This document shows, one piece after another, positions 44,690-53,853 of a stretch of 64,000 bases of DNA. The notes beneath the pieces are model-generated. The model was given only the letters and a program-made list of their open reading frames with translations, had not been told where the DNA came from and searched no databases. Each line of letters starts with the position of its first letter. The first letter of the stretch is position 1. Origin of the DNA: Chitinophagaceae bacterium (lineage in GTDB: Bacteria > Bacteroidota > Bacteroidia > Chitinophagales > UBA10324); contig JADJAG010000007.1 of assembly GCA_016704325.1 (NCBI GenBank), positions 124,001 through 188,000 of the forward strand, in the 5' to 3' direction. The translations under genes were made by a program, and so were the position numbers.

Positions 44690-44870
44690 TAGATGATTGA
44701 ATGGTTGAATGGTTGAATGGTTGAATGGTTGATTTGTTGATTTGTTGATTTGTTGATTTGATTCTGTCGGTTACTAAACAATGTTGCCAAGCAGTTATGC
44801 AGCCATTTAACAATTTAGCCATTTAGCCATTCGGCAATTGAGCAATGTAACAATGTAGCAATGTATTAAA
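44690..44870. repeat. Paired octamer arrays upstream of the DUF4406 gene
   Basis: The left part repeats GAATGGTT (about 44699-44730) then GATTTGTT four times (about 44731-44760), period 8. The right part (44798-44870) repeats CCATTTAA/CAATTTAG-type units, the complementary wording, also at 8 bp. The two halves are separated by about 35 bases and could pair partially. Confidence 0.65.
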
Positions 44871-44885
44871 GTAGCCATTCACCCC

Positions 44886-45455
44886 TCACTTCCCCACCTT
44901 ATTAAACAGATTCATCGTTCGCTCCGGGCCAATAGTTACAAAGCTCTTTACGGCATCTGCAGCAAGGCGGATTTTTTCGGGTAACAATTTTTTCTCTTCA
45001 TTTGTCCAACTGCCGAGCACATAATCTACCTGCCTCCCCCTGGTAAAGTTTCCATCAATTCCAAAACGCATCCTGGTATAGTCTGTTCCAGGCAGTAATT
45101 CCTGTACGGATTTAAGTCCATTGTGATTACCATCGCTGCCTTTGCTACGGATGCGTATTTCGCCAAAAGGTAATGCAAGGTCATCCACAATCACTACCAG
45201 GTTTTCTCTGTTGATTTCCAGTTTTTCCATCCAGTATTTTATAGCTTTTCCACTTAGATTCATGTAAGTAGTTGGCTTGATCAGGTGGATCATTTTGCCT
45301 TTCAGTCGAAAGGAAGCATGCATGCAAAGCCGGTCTAAAACAAAAGAAGCACCGGCTTCTTCAGCCAATGCTTCTGTAATTTTAAAACCGATGTTATGTC
45401 GTGTTTCTATGTATTCATCTCCGATATTGCCGAGCCCTGCGATAAGAAACTTCAC
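44886..45455 (-). CDS. pth: Peptidyl-tRNA hydrolase
   Basis: Recycles peptidyl-tRNAs that drop off the ribosome by cleaving the ester bond between peptide and tRNA. The 189-residue protein has every catalytic residue of the family: N10 in GLGNIG, H20 in ETRHNIGF, N66 in TTYMNLSGKA and D91 in VIVDDLALPFG (E. coli N10, H20, N68, D93). The G-rich SKGSDGNHNGLKS segment is also intact. It lies 83 bases downstream of the L25 gene in the conserved prs-rplY-pth order. A small ACAGCC-GGAA-GGCTGT hairpin sits in that gap. Confidence 0.96.
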   Translation of the reverse strand: MKFLIAGLGNIGDEYIETRHNIGFKITEALAEEAGASFVLDRLCMHASFRLKGKMIHLIKPTTYMNLSGKAIKYWMEKLEINRENLVVIVDDLALPFGEIRIRSKGSDGNHNGLKSVQELLPGTDYTRMRFGIDGNFTRGRQVDYVLGSWTNEEKKLLPEKIRLAADAVKSFVTIGPERTMNLFNKVGK

Positions 45456-45538
45456 GTCTTAACTTTTTCTGTTGCTGGTTACAGCCGGAAGGCTGTATCA
45501 CTTATTACAAGATTCAGAGAATAAAAACGGTTGCTGTA

Positions 45539-46198
45539 TTATTTTTTCTTTTTGTCGTCTTTTTTGGCAGCACCTTTTTCAGCTGCAGCAGCAGGAGCGG
45601 CAGCCGGAGTAGCGGCAGCGGCCGGAGCAGCAGCAACAGGTGTTTCTTCTTTCACTACGCGCGGAATAATTACGGACAGTATCGGGAAATTAGGCGCTGC
45701 GAGAAATTCAAAACCCTCATTTTTCAGATCACTGATGCGTACGGATTTACCCAATTCAACATGGTCTACCTTTATTGAAATAAAAGGAACCAGGTCTTTG
45801 GGATACATCCTTACTTTAAGTTTTTTCATGCGCTGATTGATCTTGCCACCGGCACGAACACCTGCAGGAATTCCTTCGAGTTTGATTGGAATATCAACAG
45901 TTACTTTCTTGTCGGTATTCATTTCCAGGAAGTCTATATGTGTCAATTGATCTGTTACCGGATCGAATTGCAGGTCTTGCATCAGGGCTTCTCTTTCTTT
46001 GCCATCAAGAATTATTTTCGCGATAAGAAATTCAGGGGTATACACCAGGTTCTTGAAGGACGTAGCCGGAGCACTGAAGTTCAGGGTATCTTTACCGCCA
46101 TATAGACTGCATGGAACCTGACCGTTTTTTCTTAATTCACGGGTTTCTCTTTTTCCGGCAGATTTGCGTATTTGACCTTCGATCGTAATGGATTGCAT
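45539..46198 (-). CDS. rplY: 50S ribosomal protein L25 / general stress protein Ctc
   Basis: A 5S rRNA-binding ribosomal protein in its long CTC form (219 residues). The N-terminal L25 domain (1 to about 92) includes KREIR-like SAGKRETRELRKNGQVPCSLYGG (about 13-35). The TL5/CTC C-terminal beta-domain runs from about 98 to 185 (DIPIKLEGIPAGVRAGG). A tail of Ala/Pro-rich repeats ends in a Lys-rich stretch (DDKKKK), a common feature of Bacteroidota L25. It is 14 bases downstream of prs and upstream of pth. Confidence 0.95.
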   Translation of the reverse strand: MQSITIEGQIRKSAGKRETRELRKNGQVPCSLYGGKDTLNFSAPATSFKNLVYTPEFLIAKIILDGKEREALMQDLQFDPVTDQLTHIDFLEMNTDKKVTVDIPIKLEGIPAGVRAGGKINQRMKKLKVRMYPKDLVPFISIKVDHVELGKSVRISDLKNEGFEFLAAPNFPILSVIIPRVVKEETPVAAAPAAAATPAAAPAAAAEKGAAKKDDKKKK

Positions 46199-46212
46199 GA
46201 TTCAAAAAAAAT

Positions 46213-47148
46213 TTAATTGTTAAGGAACAGCGAGGTAATAGATTTATGCTCGTACATGTTGCGGATAGCTGTTGCAAACAGCTCTGCCACACTTAGCACT
46301 TTTATTTTAGGTGATGTCTTCTTCAGCGGGATGGTATCACAAACGACTACTTCCGTGAGAGATGAATTTTCAATGTTTTCATAAGCTTTTCCGGATAATA
46401 CCGGATGGGTGATTAATGCCCTGACACTTTTTGCACCCTTTGACAGCATCAGGTCAGAAGCGTTGGCAAGGGTATTACCGGTGTCAATGATGTCGTCACA
46501 AATAATCACATTGCGGCCTGTAACATCGCCAATCACCGTCATGGCAGAAATTTCATTTGGCCGCTTCCTGTATTTATCACAGATCACCATTTCTTTGTTG
46601 AAGTGAATGGCATAGGAGCGTGCCCGGTTAACACCACCTACATCAGGTGCTGCGAACGTCACATCATGCAAATCCAGTGATTTAATATATGGAATAAAAA
46701 TCGTGGAACTTTCAAGATGATCAACCGGAATATCGAAAAACCCCTGTATCTGTGGTGCATGCAGGTCCATCGTCATGATACGGTTGGCACCGGCTGCTGT
46801 GAGCAGGTTGGCAATGAGTTTCGCTGCAATCGGAACGCGTGGCTTATCTTTTCTGTCCTGCCGTGCAAAACCAAAATATGGAATCACAGCAGTAATATAT
46901 TCTGCAGAAGCCCTTCTGGCAGAATCTATCAGCAACAAAAGTTCAAAAAGATTATCGGTAGGGGCAATCGTAGATTGCACTAAAAAGACATAATCGCCAC
47001 GGATAGATTCCAGTATTACAGGGCACATTTCACCATCACTGAAACGGCGCACCTCCACCTTACCCAATGGAACTCCATAAGACTCCGCTATGGCAGATGC
47101 CAGGTATTGTGTGTTTGTTCCTGAAAATAAACGGACTTGTGATTCCAT
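46213..47148 (-). CDS. prs: Ribose-phosphate pyrophosphokinase
   Basis: Makes PRPP from ribose 5-phosphate and ATP, the precursor for nucleotide, His and Trp synthesis. The 311-residue class I enzyme has the ATP flexible loop around RQDRKD, the metal-binding DLHAPQIQGFFDIPVDHL (about 127-144), and the PRPP-binding ICDDIIDTGNTL (about 216-227). It is the first gene of the prs-rplY-pth cluster and is preceded by a good Bacteroidota promoter (47168-47199). Confidence 0.96.
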   Translation of the reverse strand: MESQVRLFSGTNTQYLASAIAESYGVPLGKVEVRRFSDGEMCPVILESIRGDYVFLVQSTIAPTDNLFELLLLIDSARRASAEYITAVIPYFGFARQDRKDKPRVPIAAKLIANLLTAAGANRIMTMDLHAPQIQGFFDIPVDHLESSTIFIPYIKSLDLHDVTFAAPDVGGVNRARSYAIHFNKEMVICDKYRKRPNEISAMTVIGDVTGRNVIICDDIIDTGNTLANASDLMLSKGAKSVRALITHPVLSGKAYENIENSSLTEVVVCDTIPLKKTSPKIKVLSVAELFATAIRNMYEHKSITSLFLNN

Positions 47149-47167
47149 CGGCTTTTTTAGAGGACGG

Positions 47168-47199
47168 CAAAGATAGAAAAAGAATTAAGATTTGCCCAA
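47168..47199 (-). promoter_or_regulatory. Putative promoter of the prs-rplY-pth cluster
   Basis: On the minus strand: TTG (plus 47197-47199), a 21-base spacer, then TATCTTTG (plus 47168-47175), an exact TAnnTTTG -7 box. The prs ATG lies 20 bases farther on. Confidence 0.6.
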
Positions 47200-47270
47200 G
47201 AAAGGGCAAAAATGGGGGTAAATCTGAAGTTAAAGTCGCCTCTTTATTCACATATTCCCTGCAGTCATCA

Positions 47271-48539
47271 TTATTCGAGGAGATTCATTCTGGCATTTAC
47301 CACATTATTATAGATAGACCCAAAGCTATAACTGATACCCACGGAGGTGTAGTAATTGAAGTTAGTGGATAATTCTATTTGCCGGGTGAGGACTTCTTCA
47401 GGAGTTGCACCTTGTTTGGGCAGGCTCAACTGATCGTGTACCAAACCATAGCTACCATAAATATTCAGATCCAGGCCTTTCACAATTCTCAGGTTGAGTG
47501 CACCCGACAGGTAAAGCGAGTTCTTCGACCAATCGTGGAAATAGTTGGAGCCATAAAGAGAAAAACTCACTGTTCCCCATTTTTCAATCAGGCTTACGGT
47601 CGACGTCAGTGATTGTGAAAACAGAAATTCTGAAGTTTTACCATATAAGGTTGTATCGGTATAATCAGCGTAAGCAGGGGTAAGCTGATAGAGTATGGTA
47701 AAAAGTCGTGATGTGGAAGACGTGTAGGGAAACAAATCCCATTCTATGGCAGGGGAGAGTGACCCATTAAAATCGTAGTTGCTGTATGTGGAAGTATAAA
47801 CAGATGCTGCCATTCCCGCCGACCAATGTTCTGAAAGGCTTCGGACAATCAGCGCATCTCCGGATTTTGATTGTGTTTCACTGATATACGTAAATCCATC
47901 GTAATCGTAGTTTGAATAGTTGTACGCGCCATTCATCCTGATGTTAATTTTCCAGTCATCCGTAATTTTTCCGGCGGAAGCACCACCGGTGACATAGAGG
48001 TTTTGATACGATTTTTCTCCATTTGCATTCACGGTAGCAGAAACAGTAAATACCCAGTTCTTCCAATCTTTAGTTTCTGCTTGTTGTAAACCTGAAGATA
48101 CAGGGTTGCTGTTGTAATCAATTGCAAAATTTCCGGATGAAGGTAACCGGGCGATGTATGGCATAAGTCCCATTTTAATAATCCGGACCAGGCCTTCCCT
48201 GGTTTCATCATCCGTATTATTGTTGTCGGCCACATACTTCAACGTATCATTTTTTCCGTTGAATTCTTTTTGTCCGAAATAGAATAATGTGTATTCTATC
48301 CCGCCACCACCTGTTACCTGTGTGGTAATGAGTAAATGCAATGAAGCCATCTGCCGGTCGCGCATAAAGTTGACAAAAGTGATTTGTTGCCTGATATAAT
48401 CATCATAGTTTAAATTGCCATCAATATACAAGGAGAGGTATTGATCAGGCAAAGCAGCCAATGTATCATTATTGGTCTGCGCATGCAGTTTGCCTGATAA
48501 TAATAACAGCAGGATTGAAATGAAGAAGCATTTTTTCAT
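47271..48539 (-). CDS. Outer-membrane beta-barrel-like protein of unknown function
   Basis: A 422-residue exported protein from the ATG at 48539, with signal peptide KKCFFISILLLLLSGKLHA-Q. The mature part is dominated by alternating, aromatic-rich strands (DWKINIRMNGAYNYSNYDY, SAGMAASVYTSTYSNYDF, VSFSLYGSNYFHDWS) and ends with a strand reaching close to the C-terminus, the pattern of an outer-membrane barrel. The final phrase SYSFGSIYNNVVNARM occurs in a group of uncharacterised Bacteroidota proteins. No substrate, partner or named domain is recognised. Confidence 0.75.
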   Translation of the reverse strand: MKKCFFISILLLLLSGKLHAQTNNDTLAALPDQYLSLYIDGNLNYDDYIRQQITFVNFMRDRQMASLHLLITTQVTGGGGIEYTLFYFGQKEFNGKNDTLKYVADNNNTDDETREGLVRIIKMGLMPYIARLPSSGNFAIDYNSNPVSSGLQQAETKDWKNWVFTVSATVNANGEKSYQNLYVTGGASAGKITDDWKINIRMNGAYNYSNYDYDGFTYISETQSKSGDALIVRSLSEHWSAGMAASVYTSTYSNYDFNGSLSPAIEWDLFPYTSSTSRLFTILYQLTPAYADYTDTTLYGKTSEFLFSQSLTSTVSLIEKWGTVSFSLYGSNYFHDWSKNSLYLSGALNLRIVKGLDLNIYGSYGLVHDQLSLPKQGATPEEVLTRQIELSTNFNYYTSVGISYSFGSIYNNVVNARMNLLE

Positions 48540-48754
48540 CAGTATCTGAATTATTAGCGAAGAGAACAAAATGTGGAAGCAACTTTCAAATGAATTTCCA
48601 TTGGAAGAATGCTGCACGTAAACTTATGCTATAAAGGTGGATAAATATTTCATGTTACTGTGTGCGGAGCAAGTTTTGCTTTACAGGCACAGCTATACTT
48701 GTATTTAGTATTGTCGGTTATTGTAAAGATTTTCTGAAACGTTCTAAAAATAAA
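48540..48754. other. Intergenic region, nothing recognised
   Basis: The space between the outer-membrane protein start and the terminator of the T9SS gene. It presumably holds the promoter for the former, but no clear box is seen. Confidence 0.3.
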
Positions 48755-48788
48755 TGAACCCGGTTCTTTTTACAAAAAACCGGGTTCA
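48755..48788 (-). terminator. Probable terminator of the T9SS propeller gene
   Basis: TGAACCCGGTT and AACCGGGTTCA form an 11-bp stem around a 12-base AT-rich loop. On the minus strand it is followed by a T-rich stretch (TTTATTTTTA). It lies 82 bases beyond the stop at 48870. Confidence 0.5.
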
Positions 48789-48869
48789 AATTGGAATCCT
48801 ATTCTCAGATCTATTCGAATATTGCAGTTAATGTACTCAACAATATCTGCCTGATTATCCGGATCGCTT

Positions 48870-50969
48870 TTACTCTTTAATTATTTTAATGATTTTTTCT
48901 TCTTTTCCGTTGACGGTTAATTTTACAAAGTAGATACCGGCATGATACGATTCACCCACCCTGGTAGTTTGCTCAGTTGGCAGGATACTTTCTACAAGTC
49001 TGCCTGTGATATCATATACTTCGATTCTATTTTGATCACTTACAGCTCCATGGTAACTGATCATAAAATAGCTGGTCGAAGGATTTGGATACACGTTAAA
49101 AGCATCAGACGTTGCATCACCTGTCAGTTTACAATTAATAGTGACATTGGCTGCCTTGGAATTTTTTACGCAGCCCGTGGCAATAATGGTGACTTTGCAT
49201 TTATAACTTCCGCTGATGGTCGCTGCATAGGTCGCATTGGTTGCGCCGGTGATATTACTGCCGTTTAAAGTCCATTTATACGTTACACCGGTAGATGGAT
49301 TTGATACCGAAGTCAAAAGTACCGTACCACCTGAACAGGTACCTACTGTGATGCTGGACGTAGGTTTGGGTGTGGTAGCTACCGAAATTACATTCGAAGC
49401 AACTACACCACAACTATTGGTAACATCGCAAGAGTAATTACCTGCATCAGAGGCCTTATACGTTTGTGCAGTTTTTCCGGAAATAATGACGCCATCTTTT
49501 TTCCATTGGTATGCAATAGCAGGAGTAATAACTGATAACTTGACACTGCTTCCGCTGCAGAAGGTTAAAGGTCCGTCTGCTGAAATAGGTGCACCGATGG
49601 TAAGGTCTGTACCGTTATCTGTACCAATTGCTGATGGATTAGAACTGATTACCCTGATCCTGTATTTCATGCCGGTAATGGTGTTAGCAGGGATCATTGC
49701 ATTTATGTTTCCTGATAAGATTGAAATTTTTGTGCCGATGGAAACCGGTGTTGCAAAACTGCCATTTACATCAGAGAGCTGCGCAGTAAAGACATTGCCC
49801 GGATTGAAATTGCCGACTACTGTATAACCAACTGTTACAGATTGCCCGCTGCAAAGCATATTTGGCGAAATGGCTGATGTCTGAATGAAGTTTCCGGAAG
49901 GAGTATAAGTTACTGCTGCTACATTGTTTGCTCCCGTACCATCAACAGAATAAAAAATGCCACCCGCGACAATGGAACCTGCATAATTAGTGAGCCCGAA
50001 AACAGCCTGAACCGTTCCTCCACTACCCATATAGGTAGCCAGGGGTGTCCATACTGTTCCGTCCCATTTAGCAATATTAGCAGCGGGTTGATTATCGGCA
50101 GTGGTATAGATGCCGCCTGCTATCAGGTCGCCTCCATATGTTGTGAGTGCCATTACATAGCCATAAACTCCACCATCCAGTCCGTTGCCTAGTGCCGACC
50201 AGGTACTGCCATTCCACATGGCAATCTTATTTACGCTTACACCACCGGCTGAATAGAATAGGCCACCGGCAACAAGATTTCCATTGTAAGCAGTTAATGA
50301 GTATCCAATATAGCCCAGGCCAGTTCCTATTGGCGACCAGGTGGTACCATTCCATTTAGCAATATACTTTGCTGCTACTCCTCCTGCTTTGGTAAAGAAG
50401 CCTGTTGCAACCAGATCATTTCCATAAACTGTCAGTGCCATTACTTGTCCTTCTGTTCCTCCCATGCCACTTCCAAGAGCCGTCCAATGAGAGCCATCCC
50501 ATTGTGCTATGTATTTTGCACTTACTTCTGCATGGGTGAAATATCCACCGGCGATCAGTTTTCCATTGTACACTACCAGGGATGTCACCGAATTATCCAT
50601 GCCACCGGCCATCTCTTTCCAGGTAGTTCCATTCCACCGGGCAATGAAGTTGACCACTTTTGTGCCGGCCATAACAAATTTTCCTGCAGCAATTAGTTCT
50701 CCGTTATAAACGGCAATGGCATCAACCTCCCCAAGCAATCCTTCGCCCACGACTTCCCAGCTTGCGCCATTGAATTTCAGTATGCCGGTAGCTGTACCTG
50801 CATACAATTCTCCATTAAAGGTGCCTACCGAATAAGTCCAGTCCGGAACACCGGTACCGAGAGATGACCATGTTTGTGCATTTGATTGAAAAGAAAGAAC
50901 AGCGAGCAGTAAAAGCACGCTAACATGCCGGAAGATGATCATTGGCTGTATAAGTGAATTGGTTTTCAT
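48870..50969 (-). CDS. T9SS-exported propeller and Ig-like domain protein
   Basis: A 699-residue secreted protein from the ATG at 50969 (signal peptide core SVLLLLAVLSF, cleaved near NAQ). The first ~340 residues are repeats of about 45 residues of the form IAKWNGTTWSPxGxGL / LVAGGxF, a kelch-like or one-per-blade propeller. Next come a beta-sandwich (about 340-440), an Ig-like domain (YQWKKDGVIISGKTAQTY ... GNYSCDVTNSCG) and a second one (VTYKWTLNGSNITGAT ... GSYKCKV). The end (about 625-699) is a T9SS sorting domain (NVYPNPSTSYFMISY ... GIYFVKLTVNGKEEK). Function not known; probably surface-attached. Confidence 0.85.
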   Translation of the reverse strand: MKTNSLIQPMIIFRHVSVLLLLAVLSFQSNAQTWSSLGTGVPDWTYSVGTFNGELYAGTATGILKFNGASWEVVGEGLLGEVDAIAVYNGELIAAGKFVMAGTKVVNFIARWNGTTWKEMAGGMDNSVTSLVVYNGKLIAGGYFTHAEVSAKYIAQWDGSHWTALGSGMGGTEGQVMALTVYGNDLVATGFFTKAGGVAAKYIAKWNGTTWSPIGTGLGYIGYSLTAYNGNLVAGGLFYSAGGVSVNKIAMWNGSTWSALGNGLDGGVYGYVMALTTYGGDLIAGGIYTTADNQPAANIAKWDGTVWTPLATYMGSGGTVQAVFGLTNYAGSIVAGGIFYSVDGTGANNVAAVTYTPSGNFIQTSAISPNMLCSGQSVTVGYTVVGNFNPGNVFTAQLSDVNGSFATPVSIGTKISILSGNINAMIPANTITGMKYRIRVISSNPSAIGTDNGTDLTIGAPISADGPLTFCSGSSVKLSVITPAIAYQWKKDGVIISGKTAQTYKASDAGNYSCDVTNSCGVVASNVISVATTPKPTSSITVGTCSGGTVLLTSVSNPSTGVTYKWTLNGSNITGATNATYAATISGSYKCKVTIIATGCVKNSKAANVTINCKLTGDATSDAFNVYPNPSTSYFMISYHGAVSDQNRIEVYDITGRLVESILPTEQTTRVGESYHAGIYFVKLTVNGKEEKIIKIIKE

Positions 50970-51205
50970 GTGTTGATTTTTTTGTGATGGATACAAAGGT
51001 TACTGAACTAATAACCATTAAATATGACCTGGTGATGAATGAGCAGAATTGCAGACTCAATGGCTGAAATTTGCAGTTGAATGGTAAATTCATTTTTAAT
51101 CTAGATGCAGTCCCATATCATATTTTTTTAAATTAAATCAGCAGTCGTCTAACAGAGTAAGAGGGAAATTGAATGACGGTATGCTATTCAAGGTGCCTGC
51201 AAAAA
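50970..51205. other. Intergenic region upstream of the T9SS gene
   Basis: About 235 bases between the T9SS start and the 51206-51237 hairpin. No feature recognised beyond a presumed promoter. Confidence 0.3.
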
Positions 51206-51237
51206 AAATCGCGGTGAAAGTAATTTCACCGCGATTT
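51206..51237 (-). terminator. Orphan terminator hairpin
   Basis: A perfect 14-bp stem, AAATCGCGGTGAAA against TTTCACCGCGATTT, with a 4-base loop. On the minus strand it is followed by a run of eight Ts. It would end a minus-strand transcript arising between 51238 and 51653, where no protein gene is seen. Confidence 0.7.
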
Positions 51238-51653
51238 CAATCCAAACTACTAACTCAAACACCCATTACATAATTAATTTTAGCAAAACATTTTTAAGGC
51301 TCCGTTCCAGTTTCAAAATTGCTCTTTTCTTTTTGCCTCATTCGGTTGTTTTGCGATACCAAAATTATAGGTGATCCGGTCTGTTGTAAATGATTTCAGT
51401 CATGTGATATGATGATACTTGATGGCTGCAAAGTATTCTCGCCGGAATAGCAGTTACTGCTCATTAAACCAAATCATTAACCTGTTAATTAGAACATCAG
51501 GTGGTTTGCAAGTCCGTATTTCCAATGGTGTACCAAATGATTATAGTCACTCCTTGCTATGAAGATTGTCAATAGTTCCCCGTCGGGTTACCTGCAAATT
51601 GTTCCATTCTCTATCTTACGTTACTTTATTTACGAACCCATAAACATTTAATA
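51238..51653. other. Region upstream of fhs, possible small RNA
   Basis: About 415 bases with no recognised gene, bounded by the orphan minus-strand terminator and the fhs start. A non-coding RNA read from the minus strand is possible but unsupported beyond the terminator. Confidence 0.3.
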
Positions 51654-53318
51654 ATGAAATCGGACTATGAGATTGCCCAGGAACAACACATGCTAATGAT
51701 TACCACCGTTGCCGATGATTTGGGCATTGATTCGAATATGGTGGAACCGTATGGCCACTATAAAGCCAAGATCAACATCAGTGAATTCGATGAAAAAAAG
51801 ATCGCTTCTTCCAAATTGATTTTAGTAACTGCCATTACACCAACCAAAGCAGGCATCGGTAAAACAACTACCTCAGTAGGTTTGGCAGATGGATTACGCA
51901 GGCTGAATCAGAAAGTAGTATTGGCATTGCGTGAACCCTCCCTGGGTCCTTGTTTTGGAATGAAGGGTGGTGCGGCAGGAGGTGGCTATTCGCAGGTTGT
52001 GCCAATGGAAGAGATCAACCTCCATTTTACCGGTGATTTTCATGCAATAACGGCAGCCAATAATACCCTGGCAGCTTTGCTTGACAACTACCGCTTTTAC
52101 AATAGGGGCAAACCAGAAGGTATTAAAACCGTTTTGTTAAAGCGTTGCCTGGATGTTAACGACAGGGTACTCAGGAAAATAGTAACAGCGCTCGATGTGC
52201 CCAATAATGGTATTCCCTCTGAAACCGGCTTTGTGATTACCCCTGCCAGTGAATTAATGGCCATGTTGTGTCTGTCGGAAGGAATAAATGAACTTCGCGA
52301 AAGGATTGATGAGATGTTGCTGGGCTTCACCTTTGCCGGTGAACCGTTTACGACCAGGGACCTTGGTGTCACAGGTGCCATTACCGCTTTGCTGAAGGAT
52401 GCTATTCTGCCCAACCTGGTACAAACTTTAGAAGGCTGTCCGGCAATTATTCATGGTGGGCCATTCGCAAACATTGCGCACGGCTGCAATTCGATTATGG
52501 CAACTAAAACAGCCATGCAATTTGGAGATTATGTAGTAACGGAAGCCGGTTTTGCCAGTGACCTGGGTGCTGAAAAGTTCTTCAACATCAAATGCCGCAA
52601 GGCAGGGTTGCAACCTGCCATGAGTGTGCTGGTTGCCACTTCACAGGCATTGAAACTAAGTGGTGGAATAGCAGAAACAAAGATGATGCTGCCGGATATC
52701 GATGCTTTAACAGGTGGTTTGAAAAACCTGGAAAAGCATATTGCCATCTTAAAAACCTTCGGCCAGAAAGTGCTGGTGGTATTGAACCGTTACCATTTCG
52801 ATACAGAATCGGAGATTGATTTTTTGCGTAACTGGTGCGGGGAGAAAGGTGCTTCCTTCGCAGTCAATAATGGTTTTGCTAAAGGGGGTGAAGGCGCTGC
52901 TGAAATGGCAAGTGCTGTTATGGAAATCTGTAAGAATCCATCACCACCATTACAATTTACCTATGATCTCACGGATGACCTGGAAACAAAAATCAGGAAA
53001 ATTGTGACCAGGATTTATGGCGGAAAGGACGTGGTGTTCTATAAGAAGGCGCAGGAGATGTTACGCAAAATCAAGAAACTTGGCCTGGAACACCTTCCGG
53101 TTTGTATGGCCAAAACACAATACTCTTTTACAGATGATCCCGCAGTAAGCGGACTGGATGGTGATTTTAAAATAGATGTGGATGATCTGGTAATCAGCAA
53201 AGGAGCAGGATTTATAGTTGCAGTATGCGGGGAGATGATGCGAATGCCCGGCTTGCCAAGAGTACCGCAGGCAAATTACATTGATGTGGTGAATGGTAAA
53301 ATTATAGGGGTAAGTTAA
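51654..53318 (+). CDS. fhs: Formate-tetrahydrofolate ligase
   Basis: Joins formate to tetrahydrofolate with ATP to give 10-formyl-THF for one-carbon metabolism. The 554-residue protein has the ATP-binding loop TPTKAGIGKTTT (about 62-73), LREPSLGPCFGMKGGAAGGG (about 95-114), the conserved HAITAANNTLAALLDN and FANIAHGCNSI segments, and the terminal GEMMRMPGLPRVPQA. All are hallmarks of the family, and the length matches. It starts at the ATG 51654 and ends with a bidirectional terminator it shares with tRNA-Gln. Confidence 0.96.
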   Translation: MKSDYEIAQEQHMLMITTVADDLGIDSNMVEPYGHYKAKINISEFDEKKIASSKLILVTAITPTKAGIGKTTTSVGLADGLRRLNQKVVLALREPSLGPCFGMKGGAAGGGYSQVVPMEEINLHFTGDFHAITAANNTLAALLDNYRFYNRGKPEGIKTVLLKRCLDVNDRVLRKIVTALDVPNNGIPSETGFVITPASELMAMLCLSEGINELRERIDEMLLGFTFAGEPFTTRDLGVTGAITALLKDAILPNLVQTLEGCPAIIHGGPFANIAHGCNSIMATKTAMQFGDYVVTEAGFASDLGAEKFFNIKCRKAGLQPAMSVLVATSQALKLSGGIAETKMMLPDIDALTGGLKNLEKHIAILKTFGQKVLVVLNRYHFDTESEIDFLRNWCGEKGASFAVNNGFAKGGEGAAEMASAVMEICKNPSPPLQFTYDLTDDLETKIRKIVTRIYGGKDVVFYKKAQEMLRKIKKLGLEHLPVCMAKTQYSFTDDPAVSGLDGDFKIDVDDLVISKGAGFIVAVCGEMMRMPGLPRVPQANYIDVVNGKIIGVS

Positions 53319-53348
53319 ATATTTGTATCGCAGGTTTGTTTTGAAATA

Positions 53349-53382
53349 AAAAAGCCGGTCCTGTTAACAGGACCGGCTTTTT
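53349..53382 (+). terminator. Bidirectional terminator between fhs and tRNA-Gln
   Basis: AAAAAGCCGGTCCTG and CAGGACCGGCTTTTT make a perfect 15-bp stem with a TTAA loop. T-runs follow on both strands, so it serves fhs on plus and the tRNA on minus. Confidence 0.92.
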
Positions 53383-53384
53383 GT

Positions 53385-53456
53385 TGACCGACTAGGGCTC
53401 GAACCTAGACTCTTCTGAACCAAAATCAGACGTGTTGCCAGTTACACCATCGGTCA
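53385..53456 (-). tRNA. tRNA-Gln (anticodon TTG)
   Basis: A 72-nucleotide cloverleaf on the minus strand: acceptor stem TGACCGA/TCGGTCA, D arm with GGTGTAACTGGCAACAC, anticodon stem TCTGA/TCAGA with loop TTTTGGT (anticodon TTG), variable loop and T arm CTAGG-TTCGAGC-CCTAG. The 3' CCA is not encoded. It shares a terminator with fhs and has its own promoter. Confidence 0.95.
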
Positions 53457-53468
53457 ATAGAAGGACGG

Positions 53469-53499
53469 CAAAGGTAAGGTAAGGGTTGGAATTTGCAAA
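53469..53499 (-). promoter_or_regulatory. Promoter of tRNA-Gln
   Basis: On the minus strand: TTTG (plus 53496-53499), a 19-base spacer, then TACCTTTG (plus 53469-53476). This is a near-perfect Bacteroidota sigma promoter (TTTG-N19-TAnnTTTG). The tRNA begins 12 bases after the -7 box. Confidence 0.8.
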
Positions 53500-53800
53500 T
53501 AGCAAGTTGTTTCTACTATGCCATCTAACCATGATCTCAGAAGTGAATCCCTTGTTTATTCCCATTCTATAAAAGTAGAACGGATACGGATAAGCGCTTG
53601 CCAGGCATGTATCTTGAAAATAGATAATTCTGTAACCTTTTGTGGAATGATGTTACTTAGGACAGGTTCACATACGAAAGAATGCACCATTCCTTTTGAG
53701 CGTGCAGGTTTTATTTTGAAATGAAAGGTGCAGTTTAGCAGGTACGTAAGTGATCATAAATACACAATTAAACAAGCTATTGACATCGCTACGAATTCCC

Positions 53801-53830
53801 TTGCTCCTATTACCAAATAAACTATTTTTG
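53801..53830 (+). promoter_or_regulatory. Promoter of the DUF2723 gene
   Basis: TTG at 53801, a 19-base spacer and TATTTTTG at 53823-53830, an exact TAnnTTTG box. The ATG is 23 bases downstream. Confidence 0.6.
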
Positions 53831-53853
53831 CCCAGCTTAAAAAAACCTCTTTC

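Noticed and set aside
53518..53724. 68-residue plus-strand frame between tRNA-Gln and the DUF2723 gene
   Set aside because: No recognisable domain, no promoter in place, and odd composition for a Bacteroidota protein (many Ser/Cys/Ile without pattern). Treated as chance.
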